From Thereva unica (lineage: Eukaryota > Arthropoda > Insecta > Diptera > Therevidae), in the NCBI GenBank assembly GCA_949987705.1, contig OX465281.1, positions 192,683,112 to 192,747,111 of the forward strand: a stretch of 64,000 nucleotides of DNA, read 5' to 3'. Below the pieces are notes generated by a model. That model did no database searches, was not told where the DNA came from, and saw only the letters and a program-made list of their open reading frames with translations. Each line of letters opens with the position of its first letter. Positions within the stretch are counted from its first letter, which is position 1. Shown here piece by piece: positions 10,577 to 20,987 of this stretch. The translations under genes and the position numbers were made by a program.

Positions 10577-11971
10577 ATGAACGTTGAACGTTTAATTACC
10601 GTGAGAAAATTAAAAAAAATATTTTTATTATTAAAATTATTAAAAGAATTCTCCAATTTAAAAAATGAAGTGCAAAAAAAAGTGAAAAACGAAGATCTTG
10701 TGCAGTCCGTAAAATAAATCGAGACAGAAAAAAACACGGATACTTTACTGTAACTTTTTTAAAAATTAAGGAGTTGGATCCGGAGCAATTTTTTGTTCAT
10801 ACACGTATGTCTAAACCAATATATAATGTTTTATTGGAATTACTGAAGCCTTTTTTATCCAAAAATTCCATTCGTGAACCAATAAGCGCTGAATGTCGCC
10901 TATCATTGACACTACTGTAAGTAAATAAAGGATTCCCATAAAAGATCATTTACATTTTTTATTTTTTAGATATCTTTCGCAAGGAACTTCTATTCAAAGT
11001 TTGTCCTGGAGTTATAAATTAGGCAAAACAACCACGCGAAAAGTTATTCTTGAAACTTGTAAAATAATATGGCAAAATTTATATCCAATATATGTTTCGG
11101 AACCAACTGAAGCACAGCTTGAAGAAATAGAAAACGATTTTTGGACAATGTGGAATATGCCGAATTGCCTAGGGGCAATAGATGGAAAACATATTGCTAT
11201 TACTTGTCCGCCTAATTCTGGCAGTGAATATTTCAATTATAAAAAATTCTGTAGTATTGTTCTTATGGCAGCAGTAGATGCTAAATATATATTCACTTAC
11301 GTTGATGTCGGAGCCTATGGCAGTCAAAGTGATGGAGGTATGTAATAAAATACATAAATGATATATTTCAATATAAATTTCAACATTCTATTTTAGGAAT
11401 TTTTCAACTTAGTAGTTTTGGAAGCAGATTGTTAAATCAAAAACTAAATTTTCCTCCACCAAAAGCACTGCCTGATACTTCTAAAATACTGCCACACTAT
11501 TTTGTTGCTGATGCTGCTTTCCCATTGCATATAAATTTGATGAAACCATATCCTGGCCAGTGTCTTTCTAAACATCAAGATACTTTTAACGCAAGATTAT
11601 CAAGGGCAAGAAGAGTCGTAGAAAACGCTTTCGGAGTGTTAGTAGCACGCTGGAGAATATTGCTTTCAACAATAAATATGATACCAGAAAATGCAGATAA
11701 AGTTGTGCTGGCGTGTATAGCACTCCACAATTTTTTAAAGCTTCATAAGGAAAGCGAACAAAGGTATTGCCCAGACAATTTCATAGACTGGGAAGACGAA
11801 AATAATATTTTGCATCATGGATTATGGCGAGAAGAAGTTGCAACCAATATTCGTTCCATTCGTCCATCGACTAATCAACACACATTTGGCGGGAAGACAT
11901 CCCAACATTTAAGAGATGAACTTTCTTATTTTGTAAATAATATTAATAAATTAAACTGGCAAAATAAGTAA
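10577..11971 (+). pseudogene. PIF/Harbinger (HARBI1-like) transposase, three segments, one frame break
   Basis: This is the DDE nuclease that would cut and move the element. Segments 10577-10916, 10970-11337 and 11397-11971 join through GT-AG introns of 53 and 59 bp that keep the frame. The DDE_Tnp_4 domain shows GAIDGKHIAI (first D), a DVGAYGSQSDGG block, FVADAAFPL (second D) and RARRVVENAFG (E), followed by an ACIALHNFL tail. Segment 1 holds the N-terminus with RDRKKHGYF and DPEQFFVHTRMS. Between the ATG region (MNVERLITV) and this block the frame shifts by one base, probably in the A run near 10674-10680. Otherwise the gene is open to its stop. The frame break could also be a sequence error. 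Confidence 0.85.
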
Positions 11972-12080
11972 ACCTCTCAAAATACAAAAGAAAAAGTATT
12001 ACATTTTATTAATTGTATGCATATATATTTTTCATTGGGTCTCCAAATAAATATATTTTTTTCTCAAATCGTTGACGATT

Positions 12081-12848
12081 TTAAGCATTTCCGTTCTGGC
12101 TATGTATATCTTGAGCTTGTTGCGGCAAATCGCTCATCATGTAAAGAATAGATCTCATGAACAATTCGTTCGTGGTTTTCCCTATTTCTGGCTCTTGAGC
12201 TAATTCTTGAAGTTTTTCTTCAAACTTGGCTAATACCTCGTCGAATTTGTCATCTGTTTTTCTCTTTTTCGCAGCATGAGGTGTATCAAATGTAAAACTA
12301 TCGGTGCTTTGTGAATTTCCTGAGGGTGAAAACGGAAGATTTCCATTATCTGAAGATGATTCCATACTATTGGATGTGGTTCTACAATTAATAATTTGTG
12401 TTAAGTCATTAAAAATATAAAAACTAGTACTAAAAATTTCAGAATATCTACCGCCGTTGTTTTATATAGTCTTTTAAAAATAAAAGTCTATGATAATGAA
12501 CCCATTGTTCATTTACTTGGCTGCCACTACCTGATGGAAGGTTTTGTTTTTTCAATTCCCTTGAAAATCTCTGCCTCAAAGTTGCCCACCTCCCCTCACA
12601 TTCACAAACTGAAAAAACAAGAATAAACACATAAAAAAATTCAAATACTTTGAATTACCTGTTTTTCCAACCTTTTGGCTTATTTCCAACCAAATTTTTT
12701 CCTTCATTTTTTTATTACGATAACCAGCTGCCGACTTATCGTAAAGCATTTTTTTCTTTTCAACTTCATCTATTAATAATTCCTCAAATTGAAGTCCTTC
12801 TTCTTTTTCACTAACATTTATCTCCATATTTTCTGTTAAATTAATCAT
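12081..12848 (-). CDS. MADF (Myb/SANT-like) protein of the PIF/Harbinger element
   Basis: This is the usual DNA-binding partner of PIF/Harbinger transposases. Three minus-strand exons, 12848-12659, 12608-12452 and 12381-12081, join through short GT-AG introns (50 and 70 bp) and give an unbroken frame of 215 residues (208 if the inner ATG at 12827 is used). The MADF region carries LLIDEVEKKKMLYDKSAAGY, KEKIWLEISQKVGK and, across intron 1, CEGRWATLRQRFSRELKK, the spaced aromatic pattern of the fold. The C-terminal exon has a basic AAKKRKTDDKF stretch that could be a nuclear signal, followed by a coiled-coil-like EVLAKFEEKLQEL helix and a conserved-looking end. It faces the transposase gene tail to tail. 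Confidence 0.8.
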
Positions 12849-13066
12849 AACCGCAACACCAACAATCAAAACGATTCTCTTTACAACATATGTCAAATGC
12901 GATTTAAATCGCACTTATTATGTCTTCGTTGTGTTTAACGAAACTTTAAGAAGGGGAAATAACTTGACATGTGTTCATTATGAGTGCTCATATTAATGTC
13001 AATGAAATCGAAACTGACATGTGTCACTGCCTATGCTAACACATGTCCATTATAACTCGGCCTTAA

Positions 13067-14090
13067 TAGTGGATCAGTCTACTGAATTACCTTGCTTTCG
13101 TAGACTATGAGAAAGTGTTCGACTCGGTTAATTATTGCTTTATATGGCAGACACTACAACACAGAGCTCTCCATAATGGAAAATTATCTGGCAGTTTTTA
13201 GGTGAGTTCAGAAGCACACAAGGATGCATTCTTTCGCCATTACTATTTCTTATAGTAATAAACGACATCCTTGTCAGCGCTCTAGATAGTAGAACAGGCG
13301 GCATACAATGGGTTTTTCTAGAGCGTCTTAAGGATCTCGTCTACGTGGATCACATCTGTTTTCTGTCGCACAGACAGCAGGACCTCAAAAACATGGTAAA
13401 CAATTTGGCAATAAAAAGTAGTCCAGCAGGCTTAAGGCTAAACCCGACTAAAACCACAGAAATGCGGATAAATGCAAACACCCTTGAACGAACTGCGCTG
13501 AATAACCTTGACGGGGAAATGGTACATAGATAAATTCTGCTACCTCGGTAGCATTATTACCGAAAATGGCGGTGCAGAAGAAGACATCAGTTCCAGAATA
13601 AATAAAGCACGAGGCGCATATGCATGCCTGTTCCGCATATGGAGATCAACACAGATCTCAACTAACACCAAGCTGCGGCTGTTCAACTCCAACGTTAAGC
13701 CAGGTCTTTTGTACGGTTGCGAAACAAGGAAAGTCACCCAATTCATCACAGGGCGCCTACAAGTTTTCTTAGATAGGTGCCTACGTCGTATCCTAAAAAT
13801 CCGCTGGCAAGCTGCAATTTCAAATAAAGAACTATGGCGCCGTGCCGGCCAAGAAAGGATAGACGACCAAATCAGGCGAAGCAAATGGAATTGGGTTGGC
13901 CACACCTTGCGACGCGAAAACAAAAATCTAGCCAAACAGCCCCTTGACTGGAATTTGTCGCGGCGGGAGACCTAGAACAACGTGGCGAGAACCCCATTAG
14001 CAGAGGCCGCAACAGCTAGGAGATCATGGTCAGAGCTGAAAGCTGTCGCGTAAAATAGACACTGCTGGAGTTCCAATGTTTCTGCAGTAT
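13067..14090 (+). pseudogene. RTE-type LINE reverse transcriptase fragment, broken
   Basis: Plus-strand frames encode AFVDYEKVFDSVN (motif A), TQGCILSPLLFL (motif B), a damaged catalytic block YVDHICFLSHRQQD, and after a one-base shift near 13510 the RTE thumb DKFCYLGSIITENGGAEED and the C-terminus NWVGHTLRRENKN. The catalytic Y/F-ADD is changed to YVDH. It lies immediately right of the Harbinger element, whose TAA duplication shares its left edge. The left flank of the Harbinger element (before 9368) is not obviously RTE, so the pre-insertion structure is unclear. Confidence 0.8.
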
Positions 14091-14129
14091 GTCTCATGAG
14101 GAAGCCTGTAAGAAGGTATGAAAGCGCAA

Positions 14130-14500
14130 GGTTCTAATTAGATCGAGGGTAGAAAGAAGAAGACACAACTGCACTACATAAGGGAATATAACGTTGAACG
14201 ACACAACGATGAAACGATAGACGTGCAAAGAAGAATAAACGTCGCAAATACATACTTCTGTCTATTGCCTGTAAAGAATTCCGAGTCTTTCACAGAAAAT
14301 CCAAAATAAGAATCTACAATACGATCATCCGTATAGTAGTTAGTTACCTAAGGATGCGGGTAGGTAATGTGAGGCGTGGGTCTGGGAACTATCTTGCATG
14401 GCAGTTGGCAGAGAAATAGGTGTTAATCTGCTTGGAGTATCTCCCAAAACCCCACAGGTAATATGGATATATTTGACAGTAAGGTGCTCCCAAGCAAAGA
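14130..14500 (+). mobile_element. Degraded copy of the RTE fragment found at 43860-44200
   Basis: The stretch aligns by eye with 43860-44200: 'CGATGAAACGATAGACGTGC' followed by 'AAAGAAGAATAAACG', then 'CAAAATAAGA.TCTACAA.ACCATCAT' and 'GGAGTATCTCCCAAAA'. It contains insertions and frame breaks and has no open frame. The rest up to 15288 holds no gene; a short motif AAAGGCGACCTGG(A/T)GC recurs at about 14747 and 14902. Confidence 0.6.
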
Positions 14501-15288
14501 TTATCTATTTGCAATAAGATGTGACACTCTTGATTTACTAACCCATTTACAATTCCTTATAACCCCATCAACAAAAATCTCCTCTTAGTTGAAAAAGAAT
14601 AGCTACAGTGCTTTTTTTTCTAATTAATTCCCTTATGAAAATTCCCATAAAAAAGAAAGGGTACGAAACAACATCACATAAGTTACGCCCCACCCATAAA
14701 ATGTGTACAATAAATAAAGTCACATTTTTTCATAATGCATTTTTAAAGGCGACCTGGAGCAATCGTCATGGTATTAGTTGTTCATTCTCAAGCAGTTCGC
14801 GCAATGTAAATCATAGGGAAATGTAGAATTGAAATAAAGGAAACACATGTGAAACCCCTACACACATTACAACTTGAGAATTTTTTCACCCCATAGTTTT
14901 AAAGGCGACCTGGTGCGATCGCACTCGTGTTAGTACAGATAACCAGCAAGGCTACAGCCTGATCCAAAAAAATTTTAATATAAGTATAATAAGATTACGC
15001 CGTAAATTATTTCATTTTAATACAAAATTGTAACCGAATTATTTGAAGTATATTTCTATTTGAAGTATTTTTAAAAATAGTAAACTAAAAGAGAGTGTTA
15101 CACGTTGCTTTGTGGTGCGGGTATAGTTTTCAAAGTGCTTTTTATGAATTTTTATAAGCGACCCAGAACCAACTGGTTTCTTTGCGTTGTAAGGACTGCG
15201 AAATTTCGGGGAAAGAAATATTGATTGCATTTAATTAGTTTTTAGAAATTATTTTATTCATTTTTTTACTCTCGAAATATTTTTAAAA

Positions 15289-15435
15289 ATGGGTAAGCAC
15301 CATATTAAGTGTTTGGTATGTGGTGCCAAAAAAAATGACAGTTTATAAGTGAAATTTTTTAAATTACCGGTGAATAGTGCTAAGAGAGCAATATGGTTGG
15401 GGAATTTAAATAAAACGGATATACTACTGAAATAA
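15289..15435 (+). pseudogene. THAP-like N-terminal fragment with an internal stop
   Basis: Starting at ATG 15289 the frame reads MGKHHIKCLVCGAKKNDSL, a TAA, then VKFFKLPVNSAKRAIWLGNL before ending. The C-x2-C pair near the start, the FFKLP block and the W spaced after it match the first half of a THAP zinc finger (C2CH), which is the DNA-binding domain of P-type transposases. The later C and H were not located. A P-type transposase fragment lies at 19752 on the same strand, so the two may be pieces of one element split by insertions. The call is tentative. Confidence 0.4.
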
Positions 15436-15750
15436 ACGTCATTTCCAAATTCTGTTCACTTCCCTAGCTTCTTCTTTTAGTTGTTACTCAATTAAATTGA
15501 GTGGGTTAGGGTAATTGAAATATGATACGAAGAGTTTCATACTAAGGACATTAATGTATCGGCAAATACAGCATCAACGCTTCCAACGTTTGAGTGACAA
15601 CACTCCAAACCTGTCCAAACACCATCGTTGGACGCATGACATTGGAAATTTGTAGTTCGAGTAGCGGCCACACAATGCGTTCTACCATCAAACGTCCAAC
15701 GTTGGAAAGTGCTCACAGCATCGTTTAGAGCCGGCTTTAGCTGAAAACTA

Positions 15751-15929
15751 GGATATGTAATTTATTTCCCTCCATAGCCTCTGGGTAAAAACCTCACCCA
15801 TGGGCATCGTGAACGGACTTTGGCTACGAATTTTCATATGCCCATATAATAATAAACTTAATAGCTAAAGGATTGGAGTTGCAATGCTTGCTCTTTATAG
15901 CCTCTACCCCTTCGCCTATATCGTCCGCA
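15751..15929. repeat. Dispersed repeat, copy 1 (second copy at 17742-19575)
   Basis: The block starting TTATTTCCCTCCATAGCCTC and ending near ACCCCTTCGCC recurs at 17749-17839 and 19515-19575, where it is split by the inverted-repeat element at 17840-19289 and by about 200 bp of additional sequence. Copy 1 preserves the uninterrupted junction TTTTCATATGCCCATAT followed by AATAATAAAC. No gene is supported in it. Confidence 0.65.
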
Positions 15930-16118
15930 GGCCGTATCAGAACATCAAAATTTGCAGCGTGCAGTAAATTATGGCATGAGATAAAAATGCAGCACGCTGC
16001 AATCAAAAGTATTTCAATTGGCTGAGGCTGGTAAAATGACAAGCAAAGCAGCGTGCTGCATGTTCATATCATGTCTTAAATTTGCAGTGCGCTGCTTATT
16101 TGAGGTTCTGATAGGGCC
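15930..16118. mobile_element. Small MITE with GGCC(G/C)TATCAGAAC ends
   Basis: The left end GGCCGTATCAGAACATCAAA is nearly the reverse complement of the right end (TTTGAGGTTCTGATAGGGCC). The interior carries more inverted boxes built on GCAGC(G/A)TGCTGC. The matching region of the sister repeat (19575) lacks it. The flanks TCC(A)GCA suggest a target duplication but are not exact. Length about 189 bp, non-coding. Confidence 0.55.
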
Positions 16119-16234
16119 TCCAGCAAACCCATCGTAGCTACAGACCTGGAAGCAGCCGGTGCCGATCCTACTTTTGCTTGAATGGAGGACATTTCTCGTG
16201 TAATAACATAGTGGAGCCAAGTTTTTAAGTTTAT

Positions 16235-16800
16235 TTTTGCAATAAAAAGTTGTAAAATACTGTATTTTATCACTTTTTTCTGCACCTGGATTACCAGTGA
16301 TTAGTGTTTCAGTGATTGAATTAAAACAATTTCAAAAAATTGAGTGAACCAAAACATATGGTTTAATTGTGAAGGTGACCAATTTTGTTTACATTCGCTG
16401 TGATTTTGTCGAGTTATTTTAGGGCAAAAATGTTGAATTTGTGTGGTTATTGAGTTAAAAGTGAATTTAACGTGATTAAAGCTTGTTAAAGAATAATTTT
16501 TAAAAATATTAAAGCAGAAAAATGTGTAGGAAAAAGTTCAAAATTTTTGTTATTCATGTTGTGTGGTGGTACTTGCACTTATGTTTTAATAACCATTCCG
16601 TAATAATTTTTAACCATTTTAAATTCACTTTTAATTTCATTACAACATCAATCCAACATTTTTTCCCTAAATTAACACGAAAAAACCACCATGAGTGTAA
16701 ACAAAACTGGTCACCCTATCAATTTCATTCAATTTATTCACTTATCACCGATAATGCACGTGCAGTAAATATTGTTAAAATACAATATTTTGCCACTTTT
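16235..16800. repeat. Imperfect long palindrome centred near 16510
   Basis: Blocks on the left such as GTTTACATTCGCTGTG, GGTGACCAATTTTGTTTAC and AAAAGTGAATTTAACGTG have reverse complements at matching distances on the right (for example GTAAACAAAACTGGTCACC near 16697 and TTAAATTCACTTTTAAT near 16619). Many mismatches show it is old. No ORF is credible. Probably a decayed fold-back element. Confidence 0.55.
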
Positions 16801-16801
16801 T

Positions 16802-17110
16802 AACCGACTTCAAAAAAGAGGAGGTTATCAATTCGAATGTATGTTTTTTTTTTTTTCTATGTATGTTACGCGATTACTCCGCCAATTATGAATCGATTTT
16901 GATGATTCTTTTTTTGTTTGGTACGTTATACCTCAGAGGTGGTCCCATATAAATTTTGTAAAAAAATGGCGGTCGGTTCCAAGATGGCGGCCGAATTTTG
17001 CAATTTTGTTTCCCGACCCCCTTCATGGATATCAAATGAAAGGGTATGACGAGTAGAATACAATTTTGTAAAAAAACTTAAACTAAAAAGTAAAAAATAA
17101 AAAATTTTTT
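16802..17110. repeat. Repeat with AACCGACTTCAAAA start and 'TATCAAATGAAAGG' box
   Basis: The block starts AACCGACTTCAAAAAAGAGG, a sequence common at the ends of dispersed insect repeats, and includes 'ATGGCGGTCGGTTCCAAGATGGCGG' split over its middle and 'GGATATCAAATGAAAGGGT', the same module seen in reverse at 3840-3920 and in the Helitron at 29940-30340. No gene. Confidence 0.5.
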
Positions 17111-17578
17111 AAAAAAAAAAACCGACTTCAAAACTACATATACCTATGCATGCATATGTACAAACTTAAACTAAAAAGTAAAAAATAATATTTTAATTAC
17201 CTCAAAGCAAGAGCCTTAAAGGACAGTTAAAAAAATTATTGATATTTATATATGTATGTATCTATTTAATATTTTTAAAAAGTTCATTTTGGAGTCGGTG
17301 CCAGCCAAAGGTATGTATTAACGTAAGTTTTCTTTTGCACCCAAGCTTTCAGGGTATGTATAAACGTAATTGTTCTTTGGCTGGCACCGACTCCAAAATG
17401 AACTTTTTAAAAATATTAAATAGATACATACATATATAAATATCAATAATTTTTTTAACTGTCCTTTAAGGCTCTTGCTTTGAGGTAATTAAAATATTAT
17501 TTTGTACTTTTTAGTTTAAGTTTGTACATATGCATGCATAGGTATATGTAGTTTTGAAGTCGGTTTTTTTTTTTTTTT
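17111..17578. repeat. Near-perfect palindrome, arms about 200 bp, loop about 64 bp
   Basis: The left arm 17111-17310 (from A-run/ACCGACTTCAAAACTAC to GTCGGTGCCAGCCAAAG) is repeated as its reverse complement at 17375-17578. The arms differ by only a few bases by eye. The loop contains two direct repeats of GTATGTAT(T/A)AACGTAA. The outer end shares AACCGACTTCAAAA with the block at 16802. Short ORFs inside are by-products of the palindrome. Fold-back DNA element is the likeliest nature. Confidence 0.85.
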
Positions 17579-17839
17579 AAATTTTTTTTACAAGTTAAAA
17601 ACTTGACGAGTCTATGATATTACACTACGAGTTAGAGAAATTGCCTTCCCTCCAGTAAAACCCCTCACCCACAAACAGCACACAATAAACACTACGAAGC
17701 TTCCTATGCCCACGAAAAACCAAACTTACGCTGTTGACTCGAACATGAAATTTATTTCCCTCCATAGCCTCAGCATAAAAACCCCCTCACCCATCGACAT
17801 CGTTAATCGGCATCGGCTGCGAGTTTTCATATGCCCATA

Positions 17840-19289
17840 TGGGGCCCATCCACAGGCCAACTGGTTGCCCAAACTGAGTTGTGTTGGCAGTGAATCGCAG
17901 CGTGTATGGGGCAGTTGGCAAACTGATTTGACAGTTGGGGTTGCAGTTGGGATAAATCAAAATCTTTTAATTTTATGGGGGCGGGGCGGACCCAACTCCA
18001 AGGTCTCGATTGCAATGGGTAAGTGGCCCTCTGTTTTCCAGACTGAAATACATGCCATTGCGACCTGCGCTAGGCTCAACCTTGAGAAAGGTCTGAAAGG
18101 CGCCAACATTAAAATCTTTTCTGACAGCCAAGCTGCCATCAAGGCACTCTCAACGTGGAAGTTTTCTTCCAAAATAGTAGCAGGGTGTTTTGACGTACTC
18201 CAGAGCCTGACCAGAAGAAACGAGGTCTCGCTATGCTGGGTCCCCGGACACTGGGGTATCGAGGGAAATGAGGCTGCAGACAGCCTCGCGAGGGAGGGGT
18301 CTGAGACGTTGTTCCAGGGCCCAGAACCCTTCTGTGGCATCTCTTGGTCCACCTCCAAGTCCTTGATAGAAGAGTGGATCAAGAAAATAAACCTAGCCTA
18401 TTGGGAGTCAGTCCCAGGTCTTAGACAGGCTAAAGATCTTATAAGACCCTTTGCCTTAAGGGGCACTATTACTCTAAACAGAGCGGACCTAAGGCTGCTG
18501 GTGGGCTATCTCACTGGCCATGTAGGACTGCGGTACCACCTCCACAACCTAGGACTGTCTCAAGAGACAGAGTGCCGACTCTGCTTGGAAGGCGATGAAA
18601 CTTCCACACATATTCTTTGTGAATGTCCTGCTCTGATCTGGCTTAGAAGAAGAACGTTTATCAGAGAGTTCTTGAGCCCTGCCCAAGTCCGGTCTTCATC
18701 AACTAAAGACCTTCTTGCCTTCATTCGGAAGGCCGATAGTCTGTTCCGCTAGTGGGGTACGTACACAATAGGCCTAACTTGGCCGCAGTGTTCACCATAT
18801 GGGTTGCCCCCTCATTCCTTAATAATAATGGGGGCGGGGCCTAGAGTTTGGGCAACTAGTCGCGCTGTGTATGTTGCAGTTTGGCAAACTACTTGCATTA
18901 ATTAAGCCTGAATTCGAAAATTATATTTTTTTGCAAGTTTATATTTTCATTGTATTGCATAATTTTTAATTTAAATTATGAAAGTTCACATAATATTAAA
19001 TTATTTTCATAATTTATATGTTTAGGATTTAATTTATATTTTAAAAACATACAAATATTTATATTAATAATTAAAAAATTTATAATTAACATAAAAAATC
19101 ATTACTACCCATTTTTTATAATCATAAAACTTAATCGCAGGTTTTCTACAATTTTATTTAACGTTCAAATTGCCTATAAAATACTGAATTGACAGTTGAA
19201 GTATCAACTCAGTTGAAGCGTTTGTGGCAAAACACCAACTCTTTCCACAACTCAGTTTGGGCAACCAGTTGGCCTGTGGATGGGCCCCA
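17840..19289. mobile_element. Inverted-repeat transposon with 44-bp perfect ends, carrying a LINE
   Basis: The left 44 bp (TGGGGCCCATCCACAGGCCA...) are exactly the reverse complement of the right 44 bp. ATA occurs directly outside both ends (17837-17839 and 19290-19292) and may be the target duplication. An I-like LINE fragment of 840 bp lies inside (17988-18827); without it and its duplication the element is about 0.6 kb. No transposase is visible, so it is non-autonomous. The AT-rich part 18900-19200 shows no gene. Confidence 0.8.
17988..18827 (+). mobile_element. 5'-truncated I-like LINE: RNase H and zinc knuckle end
   Basis: The insert is flanked by a 13-bp direct repeat ATGGGGGCGGGGC (17975-17987 and 18828-18840) and ends in a short TAA-type tail (CCTTAATAATA), as I-clade LINEs do. 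The frame to 18752 encodes a truncated RNase H domain (FQTEIHAI, IFSDSQAAI, WVPGHWGIEGNEAADSLA: catalytic E, D, and the H..D pair) followed by a C-x2-C..H-x3/4-C knuckle (CRLCLEGDETSTHILCEC). The first catalytic D is missing with the 5' part. The apparent ORF start at 17706 lies in flanking DNA and is not real. Confidence 0.85.
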
Positions 19290-19751
19290 ATAGTAATCAC
19301 GGTATTCAAAAACAAGGTAATATAAAAGACTGTATACTAGTGCTGATGTCACGTGGGGGTCACTTCCCATATAAAATCGAAGGTGTTGTTGTTGTTTCAG
19401 CATTACGGCTGATGTTACCAGGCGCCAATTTTTTACGGTATTCGAAGCTGCCGTCGCTTTTACATGACCTTCGTTTTCTGTATAGCGTGCATAATAATGA
19501 TAATCCCAGTGCGCATGAAGAATGGAAGTTGAAATGCTTGCCCTCCATTGCCTCCACCCCTTCGCCCATATCCTCAGTTGTGTTGCGTTGCGAATTCGTC
19601 AAAATTCACTCTCATAATATTTTTCAAAACGCGCCTAAAGAAGTATAACTTCAAAAAAAAAAAAAAAAAAAAAAATCGGTTAAAACGAAAGGCGTATCCA
19701 GTTAAACTAAGCGCTTCAAATTCAATTCCACAATGCATAGAAGAAGATACT

Positions 19752-20363
19752 ATGTCGGGTAATGATAACGCGATATTTCCTAAAATGCATAAATATACAC
19801 AAACAGATAGTAAGGGAAAATTTACGGAAGTTGACGTAACAAAATTGCGAAAGGAGTGCGACGATTTCAAAAAGGAACTTGAAGAGTTGCGAAAACATAA
19901 GGAAAGTGATGCTTCATTTATACAGAAAGCAAAACGCGTTTTACCTGGTGAATTAGCACGCATAATTGAAAACCACGTAAAAAATCTTCAACATACATAT
20001 GTACACCTAAAGGTTGGAGATATTCGAATATTTAAAAAAAATTTGCTTAGGTGTATATTTTATAGCACCTTCCGCCTACCATTTTTTGGCAAAAAATATG
20101 AATCTTCCAAAAGGACTCTATTGAGATTCATTCAAAACTGGCCCTCCGGTCCCGGTATCCACGAAGGCTTGTTCATTTCGTTAAAATTAAAAATTCAAAA
20201 TTTACCGAAAATGGCAAAAAACTGTATAATTTGCTTAGACGAAATTTCCCTTAAAACCAATTTATATTTTGATAAAAGCAAAGAAGAAATTATTGGTTTA
20301 GGAGAATTTAAGAATTTAATTTTAAACCAAAAAATTTCATTAAATTATATGCACACCCTGTAA
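19752..20363 (+). pseudogene. P-element-type (THAP9-like) transposase fragment
   Basis: The frame is open from before 19600, but the first useful ATG is 19752 (MSGNDNAIF). Residues about 15-65 are a charged coiled-coil region (TEVDVTKLRKECDDFKKELEEL), which in P transposases follows the THAP finger. The later block KRTLLRFIQNWPSGPG and KNCIICLDEISLKTNLYF is the hallmark of the P-element transposase family, where the D of LDE is in the catalytic region. The frame then stops after EEIIGLGEFKNLIL, far short of the family's usual 700-900 residues. It is a truncated relic; an A run at 19650-19672 just upstream is unexplained. Confidence 0.65.
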
Positions 20364-20624
20364 AAATTGTGTTCATTTCCACTTCGTTCCTCATCATATT
20401 GCATCCTTTTCTTACAAATGGCTTTTCTATCGCTATCTATTTCTTACAATTCCGGCAAGGTCGTTTAAATAACGGTACCAAGGTCAAAAATAGATAAGCG
20501 AAAACGTCGAGAGTGTCACATCTTATTGTAGTAGATAATCTTTGCTCTCAAGAATGTACAACTCAATAATGATGATACAATGACTTATGCAAAGAGTTTG
20601 AACTAGCAATACATACGGTCACAG

Positions 20625-20987
20625 CTGCATGCACAAGTTTTTCAAATGACAATGTCAGGCTATCAGAGAGAGAATGCAACATTTTTATACGCGCTGGAAT
20701 ACAACCATAAGTCGGAAAATTTTATGAGTTTCTATAGGGATAATGTTGATGTGTTTGTGCATATTTGCTCGTTTGTTTTGATGATTTCAATTTTGACAGC
20801 TGATTCAATTATCTTTCCTTTTCTGTTCTGCATACTTTACCGTAAAGACAGAATCTGGCTTTGTCTCGCTGAATTCACGAAGTATGCGTTGAGTTTTGCT
20901 CAGCAGTGATGTTCATATATGCACGCACACAATCAACGGTCGGAAATTTTTGTATGAAGATGAAAGGCTTGTTATTACTAGACTTTG
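20625..20987. mobile_element. hAT-like MITE, copy 2 (related to 43535-44746)
   Basis: From ACAGCTGCATGCACAAG near 20624 to the right end CTAGACTTTG at 20987, this matches the MITE at 43595-44746 without the RTE insertion. The ORF inside (MTMSGYQRENATF...) is shared by both copies but has no recognised domain and is probably chance. The left inverted repeat is degraded here. The right tip abuts an RTE fragment. It preserves the uninterrupted site (GACAGCTGATTCAATT) where the other copy received an RTE insertion. The stretch 20364-20624 shows nothing. Confidence 0.65.

Larger units (their letters stand above)
9371..13063. mobile_element. PIF/Harbinger DNA transposon with two genes (3.7 kb)
   Basis: The ends are inverted repeats (AGGCTGAGTTATAATGGACA at the left, its near-complement ending ...ATAACTCGGCCT at the right), flanked by a TAA direct repeat (9368-9370 and 13064-13066), the expected 3-bp PIF/Harbinger duplication. 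Inside are a HARBI1-type transposase on the plus strand and a MADF-domain gene on the minus strand, the usual two-gene layout of the superfamily. A second PIF-like element (9445-10518) sits near the left end. Subtracting it, the element is about 2.6 kb. Confidence 0.92.

Noticed and set aside
17706..17987. N-terminal extension of the RNase H frame (MPTKNQTYAVDSN...)
   Set aside because: It lies in the flanking repeat and the inverted-repeat element, before the LINE insertion border at 17988, so the fusion is accidental.
20646..20909. Small protein shared by 20646 and 43613 (MSGYQRENA...)
   Set aside because: The two frames match because the same MITE is present twice; non-coding MITE sequence explains the conservation, and lengths and ends differ.
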